Assembly (NCBI RefSeq): GCF_026421305.1
Contig: NZ_JAPJBQ010000002.1
Span: 62,001 to 126,000 of the forward strand
Direction of reading: 5' to 3'
Origin: Dyella silvae
Lineage (GTDB): Bacteria > Pseudomonadota > Gammaproteobacteria > Xanthomonadales > Rhodanobacteraceae
DNA: 64,000 bases
Below the pieces are notes generated by a model that saw only the letters and a program-made list of their open reading frames with translations, ran no database searches and had not been told where the DNA came from. How positions within the stretch are numbered: position 1 is the stretch's first letter; every line of letters starts with the position of its first letter. Position numbers and translations under genes: made by a program. Of the stretch, positions 28,400 to 37,600 are shown in pieces.

Positions 28400-29524
28400 T
28401 CAGTTCGTGACACCCAGCAGCGCGGCGAATACGACCGCGAACGTGGCCATCACCGTGTAGACCCAGCCCACGAACAGGTACTTCATCGTGGTCATGAACC
28501 AGCCCTGGCGGTAAACGCGCTTCTGCATCAGCAGCAGGTAGGCCAGCGCCCAGGCGCCCAGCGCCCAGACCAATAGGGTGATCGATGTGCCCAGCCAGGC
28601 CACATGGGGTGCCACCAGCCCGCGCAGCAGGTAGAGCACCATGCCAAGCAGCAGGGACAGGAACAGAAAGGCGTGGCTGTGCAGCGCCACGATAAGGTGC
28701 TCCATGTACAGCCGGCGCTTGAAGAAATAGGTGAACTTCAACAGCAGAGCGAACAGCGGCATCAGCACAAACATGGTTTGCGGCAAGACGTGGAAGATCG
28801 AGGCGAGCACGCGCTCCTCTGCCTCAGCGCCTTGTTCGCCGCCCATCGATATCGCGCCGATATTCGACATTGCCCGCGCCACCGAACGGTTAAGGCTGTA
28901 GTTGATGGATGCAGGAAGCCAGCTCACATTCACCGGGGTCGAGTGGCCCTGGAAGCTGCTGAGCTCGTCGGCGGGTACCGGTATCGGTTGGCCGCCCAGC
29001 TGCATCAGCCGGTGGTTGGCGTGGTCTCGCTCGATATTCACGAGTTTGTTGAAGGTTTTGCCGCTCTCGCCGGTTTGCCCCGCGGCTTTCTGCAAATCCT
29101 GGCGCACCTGCTCGAAATGCGTGCGCACGGCCTGGGGCGTGAGGTCCTTGGCGAAATCGCCGGTACCGGCGCTGGCTTCGGCGTGGACGCGCACGATATC
29201 CAGGCTGTTCACCACCAGGTGGCACACGAAGAATGCAAGCAGGGAAAATACAAACATCAGACGGAACGGCGCTACATAGCGCTGGCGGCGTCCCGAGAAA
29301 TATTCCAGCGTGAGGAAGCCGGGGCGCAGGAACAGCGGCGGAATCGTGTGGATCACGCGGCCGTCCACATGCAGCACCATGTCCAGCGTGTCTTCCACCA
29401 TGTGGTGCATGGGGCGGAGCACGGTGTGGATGGATTGTCCGCACTCGTGGCAGAACTCGCCCTGCATCGGTGTACTGCAATTGGCGCAATGCACGCCCTC
29501 GAACGACACCAGTTCCTTCTTCAT
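28400..29524 (-). CDS. DUF3667 membrane protein with N-terminal zinc ribbon
   Basis: A 374-residue protein. Residues 13-30 hold two CxxC-type knuckles (CANCSTPMQGEFCHECGQ), typical of DUF3667. The following conserved block is HHMVEDTLDMVLHVDGRVIHT and FLRPGFLTLEYFSGRRQRYV. One span is near 88-108, a soluble region rich in charged residues covers about 110-240, and about four spans lie in the C-terminal third. Function of the family is unknown to me. It is a single gene, divergent from the MATE transporter. Confidence 0.8.
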   Translation of the reverse strand: MKKELVSFEGVHCANCSTPMQGEFCHECGQSIHTVLRPMHHMVEDTLDMVLHVDGRVIHTIPPLFLRPGFLTLEYFSGRRQRYVAPFRLMFVFSLLAFFVCHLVVNSLDIVRVHAEASAGTGDFAKDLTPQAVRTHFEQVRQDLQKAAGQTGESGKTFNKLVNIERDHANHRLMQLGGQPIPVPADELSSFQGHSTPVNVSWLPASINYSLNRSVARAMSNIGAISMGGEQGAEAEERVLASIFHVLPQTMFVLMPLFALLLKFTYFFKRRLYMEHLIVALHSHAFLFLSLLLGMVLYLLRGLVAPHVAWLGTSITLLVWALGAWALAYLLLMQKRVYRQGWFMTTMKYLFVGWVYTVMATFAVVFAALLGVTN

Positions 29525-29660
29525 GTCCTACCCCCGATGGCAAGCCTGCGATCTTGGCACAAGCGGATGAAGCCAGCAGCTTCTGCCAGCGCGCGCTGAT
29601 GCGGCATGCCCGGGGCTCACGGTGCTCCTGGGCTAGAATGTCGGGCACAGGAGCTCATTT

Positions 29661-31025
29661 ATGCAGTCTTTCCGCCCCGATCGCGCCAGGGTGGCGCACG
29701 AGGTTGGCGCCACCGTGCGCCTCGCCCTTCCTTTGATCGCCGCGCAGCTGGCCGCGGTGGGTCCGAACTTTGTCGACGCCGTATTGGCCGGTCACCTGAG
29801 CGCGCACGTGCAGGCCGCAGTGACCACGGCGGTGAGTATCTGGGCGCTCGCTCTGGTGGCTGGCCTCGGCATGATGATGGCGGTGCCGCCGTCGGTGGCG
29901 CAGCTCGATGGCGCCGGCCGCCGCCACGAAGTGGGCGCGGTGTTCGTGCAGGCGCTGTGGCTGGCGTGGGCCATGGGCATCGTCATGTGGTTCCTGGTTC
30001 GGAACGCCACGCCCTTGCTCGACTGGATCGGCGTCGTGCCGACGTTGCGCACCGATGTGACGCATTTCCTGCACGCCATCAGTTGGGCGGCACCTGCGCT
30101 GACCAGCTACTTCGCATTGCGCGGTCTGTCCGAAGGCCTGTCGATGACGCGGCCGTCGATGTATTTCAGTTTCGGTGGCCTGCTGGTGCTGGCGCCGCTG
30201 GGTTATGTGCTGATGTACGGCAAGTTTGGCCTGCCGGCATTGGGCTCGCTGGGCAGTGGTATCGCCACCGCCACCGTGTTGTGGCTGGAGATGCTCGGCT
30301 TTGGGTGGTATGTCGCCAAACATCCTGCCTACCGTGATCTTGGTTTGCGCGAAGGCATCGCCTGGCCGAAGCCCGGGATGCTGCTCGAGTTGCTGAAGAT
30401 CGGCGGTCCCATGGCGGTCACGCTGCTGGCCGAGGGTGGTTTGTTCGTGGCCGTGGCGCTGGTCATCGCGACGCTGGGAGAGACGGTGGTGGCCAGCCAT
30501 CAGGTGGCGCTGAGCGTCGCCACGATTGCCTTCATGATCCCGTTGGGCATGTCGATGGCCATCACCGTGCGCGTGGGCAATGCGGTGGGCCGCGGTGACG
30601 CGCGTGGCGTGCGCTATGCAGGCTTCTGCGGCGTAGCGCTGGCACTGTGCGTGCAGACGGTGTCGTCGGGCGTCATGCTGTGCATGCCGCACCTGATTGC
30701 CCGGTTGTACACGCATGACGCGGCGGTGATCGCGCTGGCCGCGCAGTTGATGATGCTGGCGGGTTTCTTCCAGTTCTCCGACGGCATCCAGGTCACCTCC
30801 AATGGCGCGCTGCGTGGCCTCAAGGACACCCGCGTGCCGATGGTCATTACGCTGTTCGCCTACTGGGGTGTCGGTATGCCCGTGGGGTGGTGGCTGGCGT
30901 TTCCCCACGGCCTGGGTGCGCGTGGCATGTGGATGGGGCTGATCGCCGGGCTGACCATGGCGGCCGTGCTGCTGTTCGCGCGCTTCTGGCGCACGGCCTG
31001 GCGGGAGGGGTGGCGGCCGAAGTGA
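29661..31025 (+). CDS. MATE family multidrug efflux transporter
   Basis: A 454-residue NorM-like cation antiporter with twelve membrane spans in two pseudo-symmetric halves. LALPLIAAQLAAVGPNFVDAVLAGHL matches the MATE N-terminal signature, and the second half begins near GGPMAVTLLAEGGLFV. It ends with a polar tail. AGGAG precedes the ATG. Substrates, probably cationic drugs or dyes, cannot be defined from sequence. Confidence 0.92.
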   Translation: MQSFRPDRARVAHEVGATVRLALPLIAAQLAAVGPNFVDAVLAGHLSAHVQAAVTTAVSIWALALVAGLGMMMAVPPSVAQLDGAGRRHEVGAVFVQALWLAWAMGIVMWFLVRNATPLLDWIGVVPTLRTDVTHFLHAISWAAPALTSYFALRGLSEGLSMTRPSMYFSFGGLLVLAPLGYVLMYGKFGLPALGSLGSGIATATVLWLEMLGFGWYVAKHPAYRDLGLREGIAWPKPGMLLELLKIGGPMAVTLLAEGGLFVAVALVIATLGETVVASHQVALSVATIAFMIPLGMSMAITVRVGNAVGRGDARGVRYAGFCGVALALCVQTVSSGVMLCMPHLIARLYTHDAAVIALAAQLMMLAGFFQFSDGIQVTSNGALRGLKDTRVPMVITLFAYWGVGMPVGWWLAFPHGLGARGMWMGLIAGLTMAAVLLFARFWRTAWREGWRPK

Positions 31026-31190
31026 GCCATGGGGAGCCCAGTCCGGGCTTCGTCTCGCGTCGCGATCCACAGGGCATGGGTTATTGGCGGCCGGCGATGA
31101 CGCCGCCGGCGCCTTTACCTCACACTTCTGCCCCATGACGTTCGCCGCTCGAAACGCTACGCTGTCACGGACACTTTGAGGAACCTACGC

Positions 31191-33056
31191 ATGACGCAGC
31201 CCCGCCCCACCGGTTTCTGGGCATTTCTCTGCGCATTTGGACGCGGCATCAATGTGGTCAGGCTGGTCATCATCAACCTGATCTTTTTCCTGTTCCTCCT
31301 TATCTTTTTGCTGCTGGCACTGGGCGGTTACCTGGGCAGTCGTGCCCAGCACGTCATCCAGAATGACAGCGTGCTGGTGATCAAGCCCAAGGGCGATCTG
31401 GTCGAGCAGTACAGCATCGACGCGATGCAGCGCGCGCTGGCACAGCTGGCAGGCAATCCGCCCAAGCAGGTGCAGCTGCGCGACCTGGTGGCGACCATCG
31501 ACGGTGCCGCCAAGGACACCCGTATCACCCGCATCCTGCTCGAACCGGGCGAGATGCATGGCGGCGGCTTTGCCGCGCTGCGCGAAGTGGGTGCGGCGCT
31601 CGATCGCTTCCGCGCGGCTGGTAAACCGGTCATCGTGTGGGCGCCCGAATTGGATCAGGGGCAGTACTACCTGGCGGCGCATGCCGATCGCATCCTGATC
31701 GATCCGCAGGGCGGCGTGATGATCACCGGCCTCGCCAACTACCGCCTGTTCTACAAGGATCTGCTCGACAAGCTCGGTGTGGACGTGCACCTGTTCCGCG
31801 TCGGTCAGTTCAAGAGCGCGGCCGAGCCGTACATCCTCGACCATGCGTCGCCCGAGGCGAAGGAAGCCGACAGCTTCTGGATGGGCGGGCTGTGGGACAT
31901 CTACATCGACGAGGTTGCGAAGCTGCGCAAGCTCGATCCGGCGACACTGCGTGCCGACATCAACACGTTGCCCGAGAAAATCGCCGGTGCACGCGGCGAC
32001 CTGGGACAGCTCTCGCTGCAGCAGCATCTGGTCGACGGCGTTGCCACGCCGTCCGAGCTGGAAGCGATGATGCGCAAGGAAGGCGTGCCTGCCGGCAAGA
32101 AGGGCGAAGGCTTCCGCCAGGTGTCGTTTGACCGCTACAGCGCCAACCTGCCCGACACCACCAATTCGCTCACGCCGGGCGTATCGGTGGTGGTGGCCGA
32201 GGGCGAGATCTCCGGCGGCAAGCAGCCGCAGGGTGAGGTGGGTGGCGATTCCACGGCGGCGTTGATTCGCTCGGCACGTGAAGACAAACGCACCAAGGCG
32301 CTGGTGTTGCGCGTCAACTCGCCGGGCGGCGAAGTCTACGCGGCCGAGCAGATCCGTCGCGAAGTGGCGCTGACGCGCGAGGCAGGTATCCCTGTCGTGG
32401 TGTCGATGGGTAATGTCGCGGCCAGTGGTGGTTACTGGATCTCGATGAATGCCGATCGCATCTATGCCGAGCCCAACACCATCACCGGCTCCATCGGCAT
32501 CTTTGGCATGGTGCTCACCGTGCCGGGTACGCTGGACAAACTGGGCGTGAAGAGCGATGGCGTGGGCACCAGCCCGCTGGCCGGCGGCTTCGACATCACG
32601 CGTCCGCTGGATCCTAAGGTCGGTACGGTGATCCAGGCGACCATCGAGAAGGGCTATCGCGATTTCGTGGGGCAGGTGGCCAAGGCACGTGGCAAGCCCT
32701 ACGACGCCGTCGACGCCATTGCGCAGGGCCGCGTGTGGACAGGTCAGCAAGCGCTGGAGCGTGGACTGGTGGACCAGGTCGGCGGTCTTGGCGAAGCAGT
32801 GGCCGACGCCGCGCAGCGTGCGAAGCTGGGCAAGCAGTACCCCGTGCGTTACGTGGAAGAGCCGCTCGGTGGTTTTGAGCAGTTCCTGATCGGCATCAAC
32901 GAAAACGCCATGGTGCAGATGGGTCAGGCCTACGGCGTACGTTTGCCAACCTGGGTGGCGCATATCGACGCGATGGCGCCGGAATGGAAGCTGCTGCGCA
33001 ATGCGCAGTCGGGCCGGACCAACGTCTACGCGTATTGCTTCTGCTCGCCGCGCTGA
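31191..33056 (+). CDS. sppA: Signal peptide peptidase SppA, 67-kDa type
   Basis: A 621-residue membrane-anchored serine peptidase that degrades cleaved signal peptides in the periplasm; length agrees with E. coli SppA (618). One N-terminal span (about 22-48, rich in Leu/Phe/Ile). The protein consists of two tandem protease-like halves. The general-base Lys is in VGQFKSAAEPY in the first half. The nucleophilic Ser is in MGNVAASGGYWIS in the second half. This is the expected division of the catalytic dyad. ATG 31191 follows a GAGG site; an in-frame TTG at 31176 is an alternative. Confidence 0.95.
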   Translation: MTQPRPTGFWAFLCAFGRGINVVRLVIINLIFFLFLLIFLLLALGGYLGSRAQHVIQNDSVLVIKPKGDLVEQYSIDAMQRALAQLAGNPPKQVQLRDLVATIDGAAKDTRITRILLEPGEMHGGGFAALREVGAALDRFRAAGKPVIVWAPELDQGQYYLAAHADRILIDPQGGVMITGLANYRLFYKDLLDKLGVDVHLFRVGQFKSAAEPYILDHASPEAKEADSFWMGGLWDIYIDEVAKLRKLDPATLRADINTLPEKIAGARGDLGQLSLQQHLVDGVATPSELEAMMRKEGVPAGKKGEGFRQVSFDRYSANLPDTTNSLTPGVSVVVAEGEISGGKQPQGEVGGDSTAALIRSAREDKRTKALVLRVNSPGGEVYAAEQIRREVALTREAGIPVVVSMGNVAASGGYWISMNADRIYAEPNTITGSIGIFGMVLTVPGTLDKLGVKSDGVGTSPLAGGFDITRPLDPKVGTVIQATIEKGYRDFVGQVAKARGKPYDAVDAIAQGRVWTGQQALERGLVDQVGGLGEAVADAAQRAKLGKQYPVRYVEEPLGGFEQFLIGINENAMVQMGQAYGVRLPTWVAHIDAMAPEWKLLRNAQSGRTNVYAYCFCSPR

Positions 33057-33070
33057 AAGCGCGAGAACAG

Positions 33071-33144
33071 ACAGGAGTGAGAAGTGAGAGAAGAGCTGCA
33101 GCTTTGCTTTCTCTCGTTTCTCACTCCTCTTAACTCACTCCTCG
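33071..33144. repeat. GAGTGAGAAG palindrome, copy 1
   Basis: An imperfect palindrome beginning GGAGTGAGAAGTGAGAGAA and ending with TTTCTCACTCC plus a further ACTCACTCC. The centre (GAAGAGCTGCAGCTTTGCTTTC) is closely matched, in reverse, by the repeat at 57984. It starts 14 bases after the sppA stop. Confidence 0.8.
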
Positions 33145-33194
33145 ATTTCAGCCGTCTATTTGCCAGGCGCTGGCCGTACTTTCTCCGCCGTCGA

Positions 33195-33413
33195 TCAATG
33201 GCTGGCGTCGTCGATCTGCTGCCGTTGTTTTTCCGCCTGTTCGTCAACCGTTTTCTGCACATCGCGGGCGCGCTGTTCGTCCTTCTTCAGGTCGTCCCAG
33301 GGTGTGGCCACCCGGGCGGTGCTGGCGGCTGCGGGTGTCGAGGCCGGTGCGGGCGGTTTGCCGGAGCAGGCGGTCAGGGCGAACAGGCACAGCAGTGGAA
33401 TCAGCCGTTTCAT
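33195..33413 (-). CDS. Small lipoprotein
   Basis: A 72-residue lipoprotein starting at ATG 33413, with AGGA upstream. The signal peptide ends in the lipobox LTAC (Cys16). A short Pro/Ala/Ser/Thr linker follows, then a charged helix (DDLKKDEQRARDVQKTVDEQ) likely to form a coiled coil, similar in style to small Lpp-like envelope lipoproteins. The longer overlapping frame to 34019 is antisense to the dehydrogenase gene and is not used. Family unknown. Confidence 0.78.
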   Translation of the reverse strand: MKRLIPLLCLFALTACSGKPPAPASTPAAASTARVATPWDDLKKDEQRARDVQKTVDEQAEKQRQQIDDASH

Positions 33414-33506
33414 GGGCAATCCTTGTATAGGGCAGCAACAGTGTTTCGTGTGGCATCGTAACGGGCAAGCTTGGCGTCGATAGCGCACTGGTTCTAAGCT
33501 CCGGGC

Positions 33507-34289
33507 ATGAACGCACGCATTGACGCCTGGCAGCTTCAAGGCCATACCGCATTGATCACCGGTGCCAGCAAGGGGATAGGCTACGCCGCCGCGCGCGAGC
33601 TCGCCGGCCTTGGCGCCAATTTGCTGCTGGTGGCACGCGATGCCGACTACCTGGAGCAGGTGCGCGTCGAGCTGCTCGACGATTTTCCGGGTATTGATGT
33701 GCTGGCTTTCGGTGCCGACCTGAGCGAGCAGGAAGAACGGCTGGCCGTTTTTGACTGGGTGGCCGATCTCGGGGCGCCGCTTTCCTTGCTGATCAACAAT
33801 GCGGGCGGCAACCAGCCGGCACCGACATTGAACTATCGCGAGGACGAGTACCGCGCGATTTTCGAACAGAACCTTTTCTCGGCGTTCGAGATGTGCCGGT
33901 TGGCGCACCCGCAGCTGGTGCAGCACGCCAACGCGGCGATCGTGAATGTGGGCTCCGTGTCCGGCGTCACCCATGTACGCACCGGTTCGCCCTATGGCAT
34001 GACCAAAGCAGCGCTGCATCAGCTCACCCGCAATCTTGCGGTGGAATGGGCGGCCGACGGCATCCGGGTCAACGCAGTGGCGCCTTGGTACATCCGCACG
34101 CAGCGTTCGGAGCCGGCGTTGGCCAACGACGAGTACCTCGACGAAGTACTCGACCGCACACCGCTGCGCCGCATCGGTGAGCCGGAGGAGGTGGCTGCGG
34201 CCATCGCATTTCTGTGCCTGCCGGCGGCGAGCTACATCACGGGTCAGGTGTTGGCCGTTGATGGCGGGTTTCTGAATTACGGTTTCTGA
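33507..34289 (+). CDS. Short-chain dehydrogenase/reductase
   Basis: A 260-residue classical SDR. The NAD(P)-binding motif TGASKGIG is near residues 18-25, NNAGG near 95, catalytic Ser in VGSVSG and Tyr/Lys in YGMTK near 160. PWYIRTQ follows and the C-terminus is GQVLAVDGGFLNYGF. Among SDRs it most resembles the tropinone reductase-like group, but substrate and cofactor are not certain. Divergent from the small lipoprotein. Confidence 0.9.
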   Translation: MNARIDAWQLQGHTALITGASKGIGYAAARELAGLGANLLLVARDADYLEQVRVELLDDFPGIDVLAFGADLSEQEERLAVFDWVADLGAPLSLLINNAGGNQPAPTLNYREDEYRAIFEQNLFSAFEMCRLAHPQLVQHANAAIVNVGSVSGVTHVRTGSPYGMTKAALHQLTRNLAVEWAADGIRVNAVAPWYIRTQRSEPALANDEYLDEVLDRTPLRRIGEPEEVAAAIAFLCLPAASYITGQVLAVDGGFLNYGF

Positions 34290-34607
34290 CCCGTCGCGCA
34301 GCCGTCATCCCAAAGGCCTGCATCGTGCTGAGTCACTGCGCGGATGTGTGGTGCCGGGAGGCTGATTCGCCCGATGGGCGCAGCCTGCGTACGCGCACTT
34401 AATGGTCCGTTTCCCCTCACCCTTCGGCTTCACGCTTTTTTCGCGCAGGTTGGCGAGAACTATGCGTCGTTGAACCGCGAACGGTGACCGGCTGCTCATT
34501 CGCGACGGGTTAGGGAAGCTCCCCGTGGAATCTCAGAGGATTCTTATAGAACGGGTAGGCGGCGGTTTCTAGATTCTCCATTTTGGATCGCGGTTCTGGG
34601 GCTCCCT
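34290..34607. other. Intergenic region upstream of the hybrid kinase
   Basis: About 318 bases. I see no gene, no known riboswitch and no convincing -35/-10 pair. The kinase ATG at 34608 has only a weak GGGG ribosome site. Confidence 0.5.
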
Positions 34608-37600
34608 ATGAATGATCACGCCACCAGCTGGGATGCTTATGCTGGAAAGTCCGGTCATACGTCTTTGCGTGTGGGGTTGGTGAGGCGGATCCTGGTGTTC
34701 TGTGTTGCCGTGCTCCTGGCCGTTATGCCGTTGGCAGGTGTGGCGCAGGCCGCAGGCGGGTCCAGCGTTGCGCTGACTCAAACGGAGCAGGACTGGGTCG
34801 TCGCGCATCCGGTCGTCGAAGTCGGGATCTATACCGGCGACCATCTCCCGGCAGAAAGTTGGGTCGCTGGTGTGCCTCAGGGCCTGGGCGTGGATTACAC
34901 CAAGTTGCTGCTGGGCCGCCTGGGTTTGAGGCCGCAGTTCCGCCCGTTCTCCGACTGGCAGGATGTCGCCTATGGCGATGGAAGCACATCGGGTCCGTTT
35001 GACCTCCTGGTTGCGCAGCGAACGGGTGCCAACAACCGATTCATCTATTTGCGCCCCTACACCGCCGCGGAATTTGTACTGGTAGCCCGCAAAGGTGATC
35101 AGGTCATACGTGATGAGAATGACCTGACCCGCGCACGCATTGCCATCGAGCGCGGGTTCACGCCGTTTATTGCGAGGTATAAAGCGCGGTTTCCCGGCGC
35201 CACCTTTGTCTATGGCGACAATGGGCAGCAGGCCTTGGATATGGTGGCCTCAGGTATTGCGGATGCCTACATTGGTGGAGCGGCTCGCACCCGCTGGCTC
35301 TTGTCTGAGCGCGAACATAATGATCTGAGTCTGCTCTCCCCCATTGCCGGCATCGAACCTATCCCGGTTTCGCTTGCCGTGCCTAAAGACAAGGCGATGC
35401 TTGCGGAGTTACTGCACAAGGCCGAGATGACCGTCGTACCGGATGAACTGGCGGTTCTGCGCTCTCGTTGGTGGATCCCTGCCAAAGACGGAGCGCCAGT
35501 GCCGGACATTCGCGCACTTACGGAAAGCGATAAACGCTGGCTTTCTAGCCTGGGGCCGCTTCGACTGGGTTTCGAAACCGACCGGTTCCCCTATAGCTTC
35601 ATAGACAAGGATAGGAAGCTGGACGGCCTTGCGGCCGACTATGTTGCGTTGCTCAAGAAGGAGCTTGGCCTGCGGATTGAGCTTGTTCCCGCGCGCGACT
35701 GGGATGAACTGCAACGCCGCGTGCGGGCCAAGGAAGTCGATCTTGTCGCCGCCGTCATGCCGACCGATTTCAATACGGCGGACATGGTTTTCAGTCGGCC
35801 CTACGAACATTTTCCTGAAGTGATCGTTGCCAGGACCAACGGGCCCATCATTGCGGGGCAGGGAGATCTGGCTGGCAAGAAAGTGGCCATGCGCGATGAG
35901 GCCGGTCTCAAGAACAGCCTCAAGTTGCTGCTTCCCAGGAGTGAGCTCGTGCCCGTCACGAGCAATGAGGCAGGACTGGATAAGCTGGAGTCCGGCGAAG
36001 TGGCGGCCTATGTAGGCACGCTTCCCGCTATCGACGCGCTTATTCGCGACCGTCATGCGGGTAGTCTGCGTGTCATTGCATCCGTGGGCGTGGATCAGGA
36101 CATTGCTTTTGGGGTGATCCCCGATCATGCACGACTCGCCGCATTGATCGACAAAGTGCTGGTCAACGTCAAGGACAGCGATCGGCAGGCCATTCGCAGC
36201 CGTTGGCTGCGCGTTGAGTATCAATATGGCGCGCCGTGGCGATGGGTGTTCGGCGGGTTGGCGATCGGCGCGCTAGTGGTCGCTGCCATCGGCCTTGCCT
36301 ACAGGCGGTTGCGTAATGCGGAATCGCGTGCACGTGCGTCCGAACGCCGGCTCATCGATATCAACGATAGCTTGCCAGGGGTCATTCTCACGTACCGCAT
36401 TTCGCCCGATGGTTCACGAACTTACGACCATGTCAGCGGGCAGGCGTTCAAGTTGTTTGGTGTCCCTCGCGAAGACATCCTGTCCGGCCACGCGAGCCCC
36501 TTTGATAGTGCTGTCGACGAAGACCTGCCAGCGGTCCAGGCGGCCGTCGCCAAATCTATAAACGAGAAGGTTTCGGAGTCGGTCGAGTTCCGCATTGTGG
36601 TCGACGGAAAGATCCGATGGATTCGTGCGCTCGGTGGCGAGCCTCGGCCAACACCCGATGGTGGTCTCACCTGGAGCGCCTACTGCAAGGACGCTACCGA
36701 CGAGAAAGAGCAGGCGCAGGCATTGACCGATGCGAAAGCCGCGGCCGAGGCGGCCGTAAGGGCCAAGAGCGCGTTCCTGGCCATGATGAGCCACGAAATC
36801 CGCACGCCGATGGCCGGCGTGCTCGGCCTGATTGAGCTGCTCTCGAAGATGCCGCTCGATGGGGAGCAGGCTCGCATGGTGGGCATGGTGCAGGACTCGG
36901 CGGAGTCGTTGCTGCAGATCCTGGACGACATTCTGGATTTCTCGAGGATTGAAGCCGAGCGCCTGAGTCTGGCGCCCGCAGCTTTCGACCTGCGTGCATT
37001 GGCCGATGGCGTCATGGGTATTCTGGCAGCGCGTGCCAGGGAGAAGGGCATTCGGCTTCACCTGAGTCTCGATTGGCGGCTGGCCGCGGAGTACATGGGA
37101 GATGCCAACCGCATTCGCCAGATCATCAATAACCTGTTGAGCAATGCGTTGAAGTTCACCCAGCAAGGTTACGTGGCCTTGCGTATCGATCGGCTTGGTG
37201 AAACCAACGAAGGCCAGAGCCTGAGGATCTCCGTGACCGACACGGGCATTGGCATATCCCAAGAGCAGTTGAGCCGCCTGTTCCAGCCCTTCACTCAGGC
37301 AGAAGCTTCTACGACACGCCGTTATGGCGGCACCGGGCTTGGGCTGACCATTTGCCGGCGTCTCGCCCACTTGATGGGCGGCACCGTTCAGTTGAATAGC
37401 AAGGTTGGGCTCGGCACCCACGCCAACTTCGAGGTCACCTTGCCCGCGGTACGGGAGCTCATGCCTATCCCGGAAGTGAGTGGCAAGAAAGCATTGGTCT
37501 GCTCTCGCGATGCCATGCTCGAAAGGGAGCTGTCCAATGCGGTGTCGGCCATGGGCTTCAACGTTACCGAGGTGGATGTCGAAGATCTCGCGGAGTTGTC

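Noticed and set aside
28156-28410. 84-residue open frame with many Cys and His
   Set aside because: No ribosome site, overlaps the CRP-like palindrome and the end of the opposite gene, and shows no protein-like pattern.
33195-34019. 274-residue minus-strand frame
   Set aside because: Its first ~200 residues are antisense to the short-chain dehydrogenase. Only the last 72 residues, with a lipoprotein signal and ribosome site, are a gene.
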